From positions 1-26,376 of the forward strand of contig CALMSY010000028.1 in the NCBI GenBank assembly GCA_937872475.1: 26,376 nucleotides of DNA, in the 5' to 3' direction. Below, piece by piece: positions 1 through 8,885 of this stretch. This DNA comes from 67-14 sp020438345 (GTDB lineage: Bacteria; Actinomycetota; Thermoleophilia; Solirubrobacterales; 70-9). Within the stretch, counting starts at the first letter, position 1; the number at the start of each line of letters is the position of its first letter. The notes below the pieces were generated by a model, which did not search any database, was not told the origin of the DNA, and saw only the letters and a list, made by a program, of their open reading frames with translations. Made by a program: the position numbers and the translations under genes.

Positions 1-900
1 GGGGGGGGTGTCCCCGCAAAAAGCACCGGCCGAGAGGAGGGCAAAGCCCGCCAGGATGGCCCCGAGGAGTCCGGCGACCGAAACGGCGGGGGACGAGTCC
101 GCCGTGACCGCGACCGCCGCCCCAACCGCAAGGGTGGTGCCGAGGCCCTCGGCGAGACCGGTGCTCATCGCATCCCGGCGCTGCAGCGAGACCAGCTGCC
201 GGTCATCGGCTGCCGCCCGGTCGAGCCAGTCCTCTTCCCGGCAGGCCACCGCGATCTCGGCGCCGCCGAAAGCGATCTCGTGGAGATCACCGGCCAGACG
301 CCCCCGCGCTTCGGCCTGCCTGCGGCCGGCGCTGCGCGCAGACCACCGGGTCAGGGCCGGTGCGAGCAGACCCCCGAGCAGCATCATCACCGCGAGGACC
401 AGGCCGGCTACCGGGAGGATGATCGCTGCGAGAAGTACGCATACCAGGGTGCAGGCCATTGCCACCAAAGGTGGCGAAAGTGCCCGCAGATAGAGATCCT
501 GGAGCTTGTCCACGTCACCCACGAACCGGCTCATCAGGTCGGCCCGGCGGGAGCCGTCCACCCCGGCCGGGACGAGTGGAATCAACCGCATGAAGAAACG
601 GCCCCGCAGATCGGTCAAAGTCCGGAAGGCGAGGTCATGGGAGCTCAGTCGTTCGCCGTATCGCAGCAGGGCCCGCGAGATTCCGAAAAACCGCACGCCG
701 ACGATCGCCACCGTCAATGAGAGGATTTCCGGCTGCTGGGCGGCGCGGCTGATCAGATAGCCGGAAGCCGTGAAGAGGCCGACCGCCGCAAGGACCGTGA
801 ACGTGCCGAGCAGGATCGAAATGGTGAACAGCTTCCAGCGGCTGCGGGTCGCAAGCGCCGCCCGGCCCAGCGGGTTTCTTTCAAGTCGGGTGGTGATCAC
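1..900 (-). CDS. cydC: CydC, ABC exporter subunit for cytochrome bd assembly (3' part cut by window edge)
   Basis: Reading from a GTG at 900-898, the minus strand is open for 300 codons to the window edge, so only the N-terminal membrane half is present. CydC pairs with CydD as a heterodimeric ABC exporter that moves thiol compounds (glutathione/cysteine) and heme-related cargo out of the cytoplasm, and is needed to assemble cytochrome bd. The visible protein has an N-terminal membrane helix, then SGYLISRAAQQPEIL and VRFFGISRALLRYGERL, the pattern typical of CydC/CydD type-1 exporter transmembrane domains. The ATPase domain lies outside the window. Its start overlaps the cydD stop by 4 bp (GTGA), so translation is probably coupled. 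The last ~5 codons before the edge read into a poly-G stretch and no longer look like CydC, so base quality there is doubtful. Confident by context and sequence. Confidence 0.87.
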   Translation of the reverse strand, partial: MITTRLERNPLGRAALATRSRWKLFTISILLGTFTVLAAVGLFTASGYLISRAAQQPEILSLTVAIVGVRFFGISRALLRYGERLSSHDLAFRTLTDLRGRFFMRLIPLVPAGVDGSRRADLMSRFVGDVDKLQDLYLRALSPPLVAMACTLVCVLLAAIILPVAGLVLAVMMLLGGLLAPALTRWSARSAGRRQAEARGRLAGDLHEIAFGGAEIAVACREEDWLDRAAADDRQLVSLQRRDAMSTGLAEGLGTTLAVGAAVAVTADSSPAVSVAGLLGAILAGFALLSAGAFCGDTPP

Positions 901-2714
901 CGGAGTCCACCTTCGCTGTCGGGAAGATTGCCGGTTGAATCTCCGAGGGACCGGCTGTCTTCCCGGAGCGAAACTTCCGGCGGGAAGATCCCCGGGCTCC
1001 CGGTCGCGTCACGGACCGGCAAGAGGACACCGTCCTCGAGCGACAGTGTGCGGTCCGCGCGGGCGATCGGTTCGGGCCGGTGGGAAATGATCAGGGCGGT
1101 ACGGCTCCCTGCCACATCGTTTATTGCGGCAGCCAGTTCAACTTCGGTTTCGTGGTCGAGATGGGCGGTCGGTTCATCGAGGATGAGCAGCGGCGCCCCG
1201 GAAAGCAGCGCCCTGGCGAGAGCGATGCGCTGGGTCTGCCCGGCCGAGAGGCGACGGCCTCCTTCACCTACCACCGTCTCAACGCCTTGCGGCAGCCCGG
1301 CTACCACCTCGCCGAGAGCGGTGGTGCCTATCGCGAAAGCCAGGTCATCATCGCTGGCCTCCGGATTGAAAAAGCGCAGATTCTCGGCGAGGGTCGCGGT
1401 GAAAAGAGTCGGACGCTGCGGCACCCAGGCGATCCGCTGGCGCCACTCCCGGGGGTCAACCCCGGTCAGGTCCACCCCGCCGCAGGTGATTCGACCGGAA
1501 TCGGTCTCGACCAGTCGAAGCAAGAGGTTCGCGAGGCTGCTCTTGCCGCCTCCGCTCGGCCCGACCAGGGCGACTGTCTCGCCCGGCTGAATTTCAAGGT
1601 TGACCGACTCCAGCACCGGCTCCCGACCCGGCCACGCGTAGGAAACGTCCTCCATGACAACCGACCAACGGGCCGGGTCGGGAGCCGGTACTGGATCAGC
1701 CGGCACGGCAACTGCCGCCGGCTGGTCGATCACTTCAAAGATCTGTTCGGCTGCCGCCATGCCATCGGCACTGGCGTGGAACTGTGCGCCGAGCTGGCGC
1801 AGTGGCATGTACAGCTCGGGCGCGAGCAGAAGCACGGTGAGGCCTGCGACCAGTTCCAGGTGTCCCCCTGCCAGCTGGATCCCGATCGCGGTGGCGACCA
1901 TGGCGACCCCCAGCATGGCCAGCAGCTCGAGGACCAGAGAAGAGAGGAAACCGATCCGCAGGGCACCCATCGTTTCCCGCCTGTATTCCTCTCCAACCGA
2001 GTTGATCGAACCGGACTGCGAGTAGGCCTGGCTGTTTGCGCGGAGGGTGGCCAGACCACCGACCAGATCAAGGAAATGCGAGGAAAGCCGCGACATCCGC
2101 TCCCAGCGTTTGCGCGTCCGTCGCTCGGTCAGTAGTCCGATCAGGACCATGAAAAGGATGATCAGCGGGGCGGTGACCGCCAGAATCGCGGCCGAGATCC
2201 AGTTGTACTGGACCACCCAGATCAGGACTGCGACCGGCACGATTCCGGCCAGGACCATCTGGGGCAGGTACCGGGCGAAATAGTTCTCAAGGGCGGCGAC
2301 TCCGTCAATGGCCGCGTTGACCAGATGTCCGCTCTGTTCGTCTTGCAGGGCCCCGGGTCGTTCCAGGAGGAGGTGGCGGGAAAGCTTCTCGCGGAGCTCC
2401 GACATCACCCGGGCCGCACCGAAACGACCGGCACTCTCAAAGCCCGCCGACGCAAGTCCCCTGGCGATCGAGATCAAGCCCAGCCAGACCAGCATGGACG
2501 CGACCTCGGAGAAGCTCTCGCCGTCCATGAAGACGCCGGCGATCACCTTCGCAAGGAGGGTTGCCTGGGCGATTATCAGGACGGCCTGGATGAAGCCCAG
2601 GCCGACCGTGACAATCAGATGTCTGCGCGCTACTTCGCTGGTCTTCGCCAGCCGCCGCTGGGTTTCACGCGCCTGTCGGCTAGCCCCCGGTGCCCTGGTC
2701 CGTGTCCGGGCCAC
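897..2714 (-). CDS. cydD: CydD, ABC exporter permease/ATPase for cytochrome bd assembly
   Basis: 605 aa, with a membrane domain (about residues 30-310) fused to an ABC ATPase (about 350-565). Walker A GPSGGGKS is at 385-392, the Q-loop in WVPQRP at 430-435, signature LSAGQ at 489-493, Walker B LLILDEPT at 509-516 and the switch His in SHRP at 545, so the ATPase looks intact. CydD works with CydC to export thiols needed for bd oxidase assembly. The GTG start is supported by an upstream GAGAGAGG-type ribosome site about 6 nt away, even though it makes the gene overlap the end of cydB by 35 bp. The C-terminal ~40 residues after the ATPase are a Ser/Gly/Glu-rich tail not expected in the core family. 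It could be any ABC exporter by domain alone; the cydAB neighbourhood fixes the name. Confidence 0.9.
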   Translation of the reverse strand: MARTRTRAPGASRQARETQRRLAKTSEVARRHLIVTVGLGFIQAVLIIAQATLLAKVIAGVFMDGESFSEVASMLVWLGLISIARGLASAGFESAGRFGAARVMSELREKLSRHLLLERPGALQDEQSGHLVNAAIDGVAALENYFARYLPQMVLAGIVPVAVLIWVVQYNWISAAILAVTAPLIILFMVLIGLLTERRTRKRWERMSRLSSHFLDLVGGLATLRANSQAYSQSGSINSVGEEYRRETMGALRIGFLSSLVLELLAMLGVAMVATAIGIQLAGGHLELVAGLTVLLLAPELYMPLRQLGAQFHASADGMAAAEQIFEVIDQPAAVAVPADPVPAPDPARWSVVMEDVSYAWPGREPVLESVNLEIQPGETVALVGPSGGGKSSLANLLLRLVETDSGRITCGGVDLTGVDPREWRQRIAWVPQRPTLFTATLAENLRFFNPEASDDDLAFAIGTTALGEVVAGLPQGVETVVGEGGRRLSAGQTQRIALARALLSGAPLLILDEPTAHLDHETEVELAAAINDVAGSRTALIISHRPEPIARADRTLSLEDGVLLPVRDATGSPGIFPPEVSLREDSRSLGDSTGNLPDSEGGLR

Positions 2715-3792
2715 TGGAGACCTCTCTCTTGTTCTTGTCCAGCAGGTCGATCGGTGACTTCACCTCGCCGAAACCGTCGGCCGACAACCGGTGCCGGAAA
2801 ACCCAGTAGGTCCAGGCCTGGTAGAGCAGCACAACCGGCAGCAGCAGCACCGCTACCACGGTCATTACGGTGAGCGTGTAGTTGGTCGAGCTGGCGACGT
2901 TCAGAGTCATGTCGAAAGCCGAGTCGATGCTGGAAACCATCGCGTTGGGAAACAGGTCCACAAACTGGGCGATGAAGTAGAAGGCGATACCAGCCGCAGT
3001 GCCGGCGAAGGCGCGCGCCGGATTTTCCTTCGCATTGAAGATCGCGAATACGAAGGCACCTACTGCGATGACCGCACTGACCAGTGCCAGAATCTCCAGG
3101 GAATCCTGGCGAATCAGCGTCCAGGCCATGAAGATCGCGGCCAGTACCGCCGCGACCGGGGTCGCTTTGACCGCTACCCCGCGGGCCTTTTCACGAACCT
3201 CTCCTTCTGTCCGGAGCTCAAGGAAGAGCGCCCCGTGAGCGAAGAAGATCGCCAGCGATGCCAATCCGCCCAGCAAGGCGTACAAGGAGAGCAGGTCGAA
3301 GAAGTTCCCGACAAATTCGAGGGAGTTGAGGTTCCCGCTGGAGACTTCTTCGATGGGTGTACCGCCGATGATGTTGGCCCAGGCGACTCCCCAGAGTAGC
3401 GCCGGCAGAAGGCTGCCCAGAGCGATGCACCATTCCCAGCCGTTCCGCCAGGCATCGGTGTCTCGCTTGCCCCACATCTCGAAGCCGACGTTGCGGACGA
3501 TAAGAGCGATCAGGATCCCGAACAGGGCGATGTAGAAACCGGAGAAGAGCGTCGCGTACCACTCGGGGAAAGCCGCGAAGGTGGCGCCGCCGGCGACGAT
3601 CAGCCAGACCTCGTTGCCGTCCCAGATCGGGCCGATCGTGTGAAGGATCGCGCGCTTTTCTTCCTTGTTTCCGCCGATCAGCTTCATCAGCATGCCGACT
3701 CCGAAATCGAACCCTTCAAGGATGAAGTAGCCGATCCAGAGGACCGAGATCAGGATGAACCAGACGAGTTGGAGTGTTGTTGTGTCTTCCAT
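2680..3792 (-). CDS. cydB: Cytochrome bd quinol oxidase subunit II
   Basis: 370 aa membrane protein, the normal size for CydB. It is the structural partner of CydA in the quinol oxidase that reduces O2 to water with high oxygen affinity in the cytoplasmic membrane. The N-terminus carries the family signature GFDFGVGML at 27-35 and IWDGNEVWL at 56-64, retaining Asp29 and Asp58, which are conserved in E. coli CydB. GGATFAAFPEWYATLFSGFY follows. Repeated hydrophobic segments run through to about residue 340. The ATG is preceded by GGGAGA with 6-8 nt spacing, and only 11 bp separate it from the cydA stop, so both belong to one transcript. The charged C-terminal tail overlaps the cydD start. Confidence 0.95.
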   Translation of the reverse strand: MEDTTTLQLVWFILISVLWIGYFILEGFDFGVGMLMKLIGGNKEEKRAILHTIGPIWDGNEVWLIVAGGATFAAFPEWYATLFSGFYIALFGILIALIVRNVGFEMWGKRDTDAWRNGWEWCIALGSLLPALLWGVAWANIIGGTPIEEVSSGNLNSLEFVGNFFDLLSLYALLGGLASLAIFFAHGALFLELRTEGEVREKARGVAVKATPVAAVLAAIFMAWTLIRQDSLEILALVSAVIAVGAFVFAIFNAKENPARAFAGTAAGIAFYFIAQFVDLFPNAMVSSIDSAFDMTLNVASSTNYTLTVMTVVAVLLLPVVLLYQAWTYWVFRHRLSADGFGEVKSPIDLLDKNKREVSSGPDTDQGTGG

Positions 3793-3803
3793 CAGATTTC
3801 TCC

Positions 3804-5261
3804 CTAGTAGGTCATTCCCATGTAGGGCTTGTCTTCTTCACCCGGCTCGATCTCGGCCGGCCCGTTCCCGGCCGTCTTGAAAAAGACTTTTCCGGCAAAT
3901 ACAGCCAGCACTCCGTAGAGCAGCGTAAAGCCGACCAGTGTGATCCAGACCTCGGCCGCGCTGACCTGGGGCGAGACCCCGTCCTCGGTCAGAAGCCTTC
4001 CGAAAACGACCCAGGGCTGGCGGCCCATCTCGGTGAAAATCCAGCCGGCGAAACAGGCGATGAACGGCAATGCTGTGGCCGGGATTGCAAACTTGAGGAA
4101 GCGGCGGGACTCTTCCAGTTTGCCCTTGCGGGACAGCCACCAGCCAAGCACGCCGAAGATGGCGAGCAGGAAGCCGCATCCGAGCATGATCCGCCAGGAC
4201 CAGTAGGCCACCCAGACGATCGGGGCATAGTCGCGGTCCTTGAACTCGGGGCCGAGGTAATCAGGGTTCGGTTTGCCGTCGATCGTCTCGGCGCCGAAAC
4301 GTTCGCGATATTCCACGTTCAGGTTGTTGACGCCTTTTACTTCCGAATCGGGCTTGCCGGTCATGATGAATGAAAGGGTTTTCGGCAGCTGGATGTTGCG
4401 GTTGGTCCCACCGGGATTGTCGGTGAAGTCACCAGTCGCAAAGAGCGAAAGTCCAACCCCGCTCTCGGTTTCGAAGACCGCGTCGGCCGCGGCCATCTTC
4501 ATCGGCTGCTGTTCGCTCATCAGAACCCCGTTGAAATGACCGACACCGATGGTCAACAGGCCGGCAACGGCGAGGGTTGGCATTGCGATATTCATCGATG
4601 ACCGGAAAACGCCGATCTCGTTTTTCCGCAGGAGATGCCAGGCCGAGATTCCGATGATGACCATGCCGCCAGTGAGTAGCGCCGCGAGGATGGTGTGCGC
4701 CATGGCGTATAGCGCTGTGCTGTTGGTCAGGACCGCCCAGATCGAGGTCAGTTCGACCTTGCCGGTCGTTTCGTTGAGTTCGTAGCCAACCGGGTGCTGC
4801 ATCCAGGAGTTGGCAGCCAGGATGAAGAAGGCCGAGAGCATGGTCGAGAGCGAAACCGCCCAGATACAAGCCAGGTGGACCTTTCGGGAGAGGCGACCCC
4901 AGCCGAAAATCCAGAGCCCGAGGAAAGTCGATTCGACGAAGAAGGCGGCGAGACCTTCCATCGCCAGCGGCGCTCCGAAAATGTCACCTACGAAGCGTGA
5001 GTAGTCAGACCAGTTCATCCCGAACTGGAACTCCTGGACCAGTCCGGTCGCAACCCCGAGGGCGAAGGAGACCAACATCAACTTGCCCCAGAAGCGGGTT
5101 GCCCGCAGCCACTTTTCTTCGCCCGTCCGGTACCAGCGAGTCTGAAACCAGGCGGTGAAAAATGCCAGCCCGATTGTCATCGGCACAAAGATGAAGTGAT
5201 AAAGGGTTGTGATCCCGAACTGCCAACGGGCCAACTCAAGACTGGTCATTGCGAGGCTCAT
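3804..5261 (-). CDS. cydA: Cytochrome bd quinol oxidase subunit I
   Basis: 485 aa, the catalytic heme-bearing subunit of bd oxidase. Residues matching E. coli heme ligands are present: His22 (TTLYHFIFVP), His189 (AMAHT) and Met359 (WRIMLG). The acidic pair equivalent to Glu99/Glu107 appears as Glu102 and Glu110 in AMEGLAAFFVE. The quinol-loop motif is QQPMKMAAADAVFET (251-265), with Lys255 kept but Asp260 where E. coli has Glu257. GRQPW lies at 413-417. The Q-loop lacks the long insertion, so this is a short-loop enzyme. The start ATG has AAGGTGG about 5 nt upstream, which favours it over the internal Met5. First gene of cydABDC. The 108 bp upstream contains no operator I recognise. Confidence 0.95.
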   Translation of the reverse strand: MSLAMTSLELARWQFGITTLYHFIFVPMTIGLAFFTAWFQTRWYRTGEEKWLRATRFWGKLMLVSFALGVATGLVQEFQFGMNWSDYSRFVGDIFGAPLAMEGLAAFFVESTFLGLWIFGWGRLSRKVHLACIWAVSLSTMLSAFFILAANSWMQHPVGYELNETTGKVELTSIWAVLTNSTALYAMAHTILAALLTGGMVIIGISAWHLLRKNEIGVFRSSMNIAMPTLAVAGLLTIGVGHFNGVLMSEQQPMKMAAADAVFETESGVGLSLFATGDFTDNPGGTNRNIQLPKTLSFIMTGKPDSEVKGVNNLNVEYRERFGAETIDGKPNPDYLGPEFKDRDYAPIVWVAYWSWRIMLGCGFLLAIFGVLGWWLSRKGKLEESRRFLKFAIPATALPFIACFAGWIFTEMGRQPWVVFGRLLTEDGVSPQVSAAEVWITLVGFTLLYGVLAVFAGKVFFKTAGNGPAEIEPGEEDKPYMGMTY

Positions 5262-5369
5262 TTGTCCACCTTCATGCGGCCAGACTAATGGTGTCCGTGG
5301 ATGGATTCCTGCGGGAAATCCCTCCTGTGTCTGCGGATAAATACTGAGGGCCTGAAAAGCCCGGGAAGG

Positions 5370-6176
5370 TCACTGAATGCAGCGGCCGGCTCCGTGAAGC
5401 TCCCGGCGGTAAAGGCTCATTGACGAATGCCGGAAATCACCATGGGTCTGGTACTTCATAGACGGCACCAGCTCCCGATGGAAGCGTGAGCCGAGGCTCT
5501 CCCGATGTCCGATCACATCGCGAATGCCGATGTCATAGCGGCAGCGCAGCCACTTGGTGAGGCGAATCGAGGACCGCATCTGCCGCCGGTTGCCGAGGAC
5601 ATCGCCATCGCTGAATCCGGTGTGTTCGATTCCTATCGCTACCTGATTCAGCCCGACCACATGCCGGCAACGAATCCCGACCGGAACCAGCTGGACCACC
5701 CGGCCCGAACCGGAAATCACGAAGTGGGCGCAGACATTCGGGGTCTCGGGGACTTGGGGGGGGGGGTGGGGGGGGAAAGCGGGGGGGATCCGGGGGCGGG
5801 GGGGGGAGGCCGCGGCCCCGGCTCCGACATTCTTTTGCGTTTCCCTCAACCGCCACTGCCTCACCCCGTAGTGGCGTTTCGAGTAGGCAGCCATCTGCCG
5901 CTTGCGACGGGGCCCGAAGGCAATAAAGCGCTGGTGGATCCAGCCGGGCACCCTCGCCCCTGGCCTGCCAGAAGGTTTCGCCCGCTCCTGCTTCGTGTCG
6001 GCGGCAGCCCACTGGAACGACCAGCCGCTACCAGCCGGCGCCGCCAGCAAAATGGTGAGGATACCGGCCAGCAAAGCGGCCACAAACGTGCTTTTCAGTG
6101 GCCGGCGCCCGATCGGATCAGTTGAAGCTGGTCGGATCCAGCCCGCCCGTCGCACCGAGGTCCGGACCGAGGTCAC
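5370..6176 (-). CDS. Secreted N-acetylmuramoyl-L-alanine amidase (amidase_2 type), core interrupted by a G-rich tract
   Basis: 268 aa as read. A signal-peptide-like segment (KSTFVAALLAGILTILLAAP, about 28-47) is followed by an amidase_2/PGRP-type domain. The C-terminal half is well preserved: VCAHFVISGSG, QLVPVGIRCRHVVGLNQ, AIGIEHTGF and VIGHRESL (His224, probable zinc ligand), with His233 as a candidate further ligand. Such enzymes cleave the MurNAc-L-Ala bond of peptidoglycan outside the cell. The stretch that should carry the first zinc His (normally VEH-like, near residue 117) instead reads NVGAGAAASPP followed by proline-rich residues, coded by the abnormal G-tract at 5754-5816. The distance between flanking conserved blocks still looks normal, so miscalled bases are as likely as gene decay. 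The start is uncertain: the listed GTG overlaps the upstream L,D-transpeptidase by 59 bp, and no convincing ribosome site was found. Confidence 0.7.
   Translation of the reverse strand: MTSVRTSVRRAGWIRPASTDPIGRRPLKSTFVAALLAGILTILLAAPAGSGWSFQWAAADTKQERAKPSGRPGARVPGWIHQRFIAFGPRRKRQMAAYSKRHYGVRQWRLRETQKNVGAGAAASPPRPRIPPAFPPHPPPQVPETPNVCAHFVISGSGRVVQLVPVGIRCRHVVGLNQVAIGIEHTGFSDGDVLGNRRQMRSSIRLTKWLRCRYDIGIRDVIGHRESLGSRFHRELVPSMKYQTHGDFRHSSMSLYRRELHGAGRCIQ
5754..5816. other. Anomalous G-rich tract inside the amidase gene
   Basis: The plus strand here consists of successive runs of 5 to 11 G broken by a few other bases, unlike anything else in the interior of the window. On the coding strand it gives Pro-rich codons where a conserved catalytic segment is expected. 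A shorter G run occupies bases 1-8 at the window edge. Both look like base-calling or assembly artefacts (for example no-signal-equals-G calls), although a true low-complexity insertion cannot be excluded. Confidence 0.75.
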
Positions 6177-7245
6177 CGCCGGATACCTTCACCTTGTACG
6201 GCTCGACCCTTCCGCGGAAGGCATTGCCGAAGGTGTAAACAGGCATTCCGATCCGGGTGATCCTGTAGATCCTCGGCTGGTCGGAGATGAAGGTCCTCAG
6301 GCAGCCGTGGCTGGCCGGGTAGTTCGGAACAGACTGGTAGCCGTGGGTTGCGTAGCCCCGGATGAAGTAGGACGAGTAGTACATCCCCAGCGAGTTGTAG
6401 CCCGGGTCTTTCCAGTAGAAGGAGTAGGTGCCGAGAATCGTCGGCGTGGCCGGGGCGCCGGAGGCAATCGGGAAGATCGCGTAGGGCTTGCGACCCTTCG
6501 AGAAGACCATCACCTGCTTTGAAAGTGGCGCTTCCATGTGGTTGCCGAGACCGGGACGACGCACGTGGTACCCGCCCTTGCCGTTGAAGACCCGCTTGAC
6601 AATGCTCTTTGAGGCACGCGAGTTACGACTCATGTCGTTCAGCTTGCGGTAGGCGAGAACGGCGCGCTCCATCTTGCCGTTGAAGCAGCGACCGTTGTCA
6701 GGGACCAGGGCGAGACGGTTCAACGCCTTGCGGAAACCGGCAACCACGCGACCACACTGATCCTTGGCCAGACCGACGTAACGAACCTTCCAGGACTTGT
6801 GTTCGGTGGAGTCCCTGCCGACCGGATTGTTGCCTTTCTTGCCCCAGTACTTGGCCCGGACGCCGTAGCGCAGCCCATCGCGGGTGTAGATCGAGGTACG
6901 GAACGAGCCGTAATTCCTGCCCGCCTTGTGGACCTTCACCTTGCGGACATCAAAGCGCTTGCCATCCTTGTACAGGTAGACCGAAACCCGCTGCTTGTTG
7001 CGAAACGGCTTGATCGAACCCTTGATCGTGACCTTGCTCATGATCGTGGCCCGGTGATTTTTCAGTCCGAGGGGCTTGATCTTTACGGTGGCCCGGTCCG
7101 GACCTTCCGGAACGACCCCTCCGTTGCTCTTGGCCGCCTGGGCCGGGCTGCTGGCCAGGGCAAGAGCCGCGAAACCGGCAATCAGCAGCAGGGCGGTCGA
7201 AAGGACAAATCGAAGTGGACTTTGGGCAAATGGTCGGACGTGCAA
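6118..7245 (-). CDS. Secreted L,D-transpeptidase (YkuD family)
   Basis: 375 aa. N-terminal signal segment (about 11-38, ending PAQAA), then a basic beta-rich region (50-150), a short helical region resembling a peptidoglycan-binding domain (about 160-225), and a C-terminal YkuD catalytic domain (about 240-345). The catalytic motif is present: HGY at 301-303 and SHGCLR at 312-317 with nucleophile Cys315. These enzymes form 3-3 crosslinks in peptidoglycan or attach proteins to it, outside the membrane. The start is TTG, supported by AGGAG with 6 nt spacing; no nearby ATG fits better. The gene lies 53 bp downstream of the MFS gene and just upstream of the amidase, so the two wall enzymes may be co-transcribed. 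The two domains before YkuD are named only by general appearance. Confidence 0.88.
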   Translation of the reverse strand: MHVRPFAQSPLRFVLSTALLLIAGFAALALASSPAQAAKSNGGVVPEGPDRATVKIKPLGLKNHRATIMSKVTIKGSIKPFRNKQRVSVYLYKDGKRFDVRKVKVHKAGRNYGSFRTSIYTRDGLRYGVRAKYWGKKGNNPVGRDSTEHKSWKVRYVGLAKDQCGRVVAGFRKALNRLALVPDNGRCFNGKMERAVLAYRKLNDMSRNSRASKSIVKRVFNGKGGYHVRRPGLGNHMEAPLSKQVMVFSKGRKPYAIFPIASGAPATPTILGTYSFYWKDPGYNSLGMYYSSYFIRGYATHGYQSVPNYPASHGCLRTFISDQPRIYRITRIGMPVYTFGNAFRGRVEPYKVKVSGGDLGPDLGATGGLDPTSFN

Positions 7246-7298
7246 CTGAGGCTCCTGCGTTCGGCGATAAGTCCGCGAATTGTACGCGAGCAGCCGGA

Positions 7299-8885
7299 TC
7301 AGGCCACGGGTGAGGCCGCTTCGGCAATTTCGGCTGCTTCGCTGTTCTCTTCGTCTACATGTTCGGGTTTGCCGCCCATCAGGAAGAAGGCGACCAGCAC
7401 ACCGACCATCGCGATGCCCACCGACAGCGTCATCGCGTGGCTCAAGCCAAAGACGAAGGCATCATGTCCGGTCGCGATCAGCTGGTCGGCCCTGGCCTGC
7501 GACACCCCTTCAATCTGCGGCACCCCACCTGTCAGCTGATGGGCGAAGTCCGAGCGCTGGGCAGCCGTCAGGCCGCTTTCACCTCCCAGCGTCGTCGCCA
7601 GACGGTTACTCGCCTCACTTTGGAAGAGGGCGCCCAGAGCCGCGACACCGAAGGTTCCACCGACCATTCGGAACATCGAGAGCACCCCGGAAGCGACGCC
7701 GGCTTTTGTTCGCGGCACCGCATTCATCGCGGCGGTGGACATCGGTGACATGGTCAGGCCGATTCCGGCGCCAAGAATGATGAAGCTCGGCAGGATGTCG
7801 TTGAAGGTGGATCCATCCTCGATCGTCGAGAACAGGTAGAGCGAAAGCGTAATCAGCAACATGCCTACGACAATCAGCCAACGGGGACCGATCCGGTCCG
7901 CCAGCCGACCGGAAATCGGCGAGAAGACCATGATCACGAGAGTAGTCGGCAGGAACCTCACACCCGCTTCCAGCGCCGAGTAGCCGAGGACGTTCTGCAT
8001 GTAGAGGGCAAGAAAGAAGAAGACGCCCATCATTGCGAAGGAGATGATGAAGGCGGTGGTCACCGCGCCGATGAAGTTGCGGCTCTTGAACAGACCGAAC
8101 TCGATGATCGGAGCTGTGACGCGGTTCTCGGTGAAGACAAAGATGATCAGTGAAATCACTGAAACTGCGATCAGGGCGAGTACCGAGGGCGAATCCCAGC
8201 CCCATGAGTTGCCTTCGATCAGAGCGAGGACCAGGGTCGTGAGGCCGACCGTGAGGATCCCCACCCCGAGGTAGTCGACCTTGCGGCCGACTGTAGTGTC
8301 GCGTGATTCGCGGACCACAAAGGTGGCCGCCAGGACGGCAAGCACTCCCACCGGCAGGTTTATGTAGAAGATCGCCCGCCAGGAAACATGCTCGACCAGG
8401 AATCCGCCGAGCACAGGTCCGATCGCGAGGGCCAGAGCGGAGACCCCGGCCCAGGTCCCGATCGCCTTGCCCCGCTCGTGGGCCGGGAAGGCGTCGGTGA
8501 TGATCGAGAGCGTGCCGGGCATCATGAATGCGGCGCCGATCCCCTGAAGGACGCGACTTGCAACCAGGGCGAAGTTGCTCGGCGCGAAGCCGGCTGTGGT
8601 CGAGGCGATCGTGAAGATGATCACGCCGACAACGAAGGCCTTGCGGCGGCCGAAGATGTCGCCGATTCTGCCGCCCACTGCGAGCAGAACCGCGAAGGAA
8701 AGCGTGTAGCCGTTGACGATCCATTCGAGACCGGAAATCGACGTGTCAAGATCCTTCTGGATGGAAGGGAGGGCGACGTTCACCACGGTGTTGTCGAGCA
8801 TCACCATGAAGAGGGCCAGGCACATCGCGCCCAGCGTCCACCACTTGCGGTTTTCGTCAGTGATCAGATGCTGGTAGCGGCTCAT
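7299..8885 (-). CDS. MFS drug efflux transporter, DHA2 (EmrB/QacA) family, 14 TM
   Basis: 528 aa, the usual length for 14-helix DHA2 antiporters, which expel lipophilic or cationic drugs with the proton gradient. Motif D1 (LDNTVVNVALP, 30-40), motif A (GRIGDIFGRRK, 72-82) and motif C (GPVLGG, 156-161) are present, followed by WRAIFYINLPVGV. A loop around 430-470 (QSEASNRLATTLGGESG) matches the external loop before the last helices. The ATG overlaps the stop of the upstream marR-type gene (ATGA), so it is translationally coupled to its probable regulator. The cytoplasmic C-terminal tail is Glu/Ala-rich. The substrate cannot be told from sequence. Confidence 0.92.
   Translation of the reverse strand: MSRYQHLITDENRKWWTLGAMCLALFMVMLDNTVVNVALPSIQKDLDTSISGLEWIVNGYTLSFAVLLAVGGRIGDIFGRRKAFVVGVIIFTIASTTAGFAPSNFALVASRVLQGIGAAFMMPGTLSIITDAFPAHERGKAIGTWAGVSALALAIGPVLGGFLVEHVSWRAIFYINLPVGVLAVLAATFVVRESRDTTVGRKVDYLGVGILTVGLTTLVLALIEGNSWGWDSPSVLALIAVSVISLIIFVFTENRVTAPIIEFGLFKSRNFIGAVTTAFIISFAMMGVFFFLALYMQNVLGYSALEAGVRFLPTTLVIMVFSPISGRLADRIGPRWLIVVGMLLITLSLYLFSTIEDGSTFNDILPSFIILGAGIGLTMSPMSTAAMNAVPRTKAGVASGVLSMFRMVGGTFGVAALGALFQSEASNRLATTLGGESGLTAAQRSDFAHQLTGGVPQIEGVSQARADQLIATGHDAFVFGLSHAMTLSVGIAMVGVLVAFFLMGGKPEHVDEENSEAAEIAEAASPVA

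Noticed and set aside
1080..2135. 351-codon plus-strand frame antisense to cydD
   Set aside because: cydD on the other strand has every ABC ATPase motif; the antisense product shows none.
5349..5362. Terminator after the amidase gene
   Set aside because: Only a 4-bp GGGC/GCCC stem without a U-run; too weak to list.
5262..5369. Rex or FNR operator upstream of cydA
   Set aside because: No match to either consensus; only a short GGGATTTCCC symmetry and weak -10-like elements were seen.
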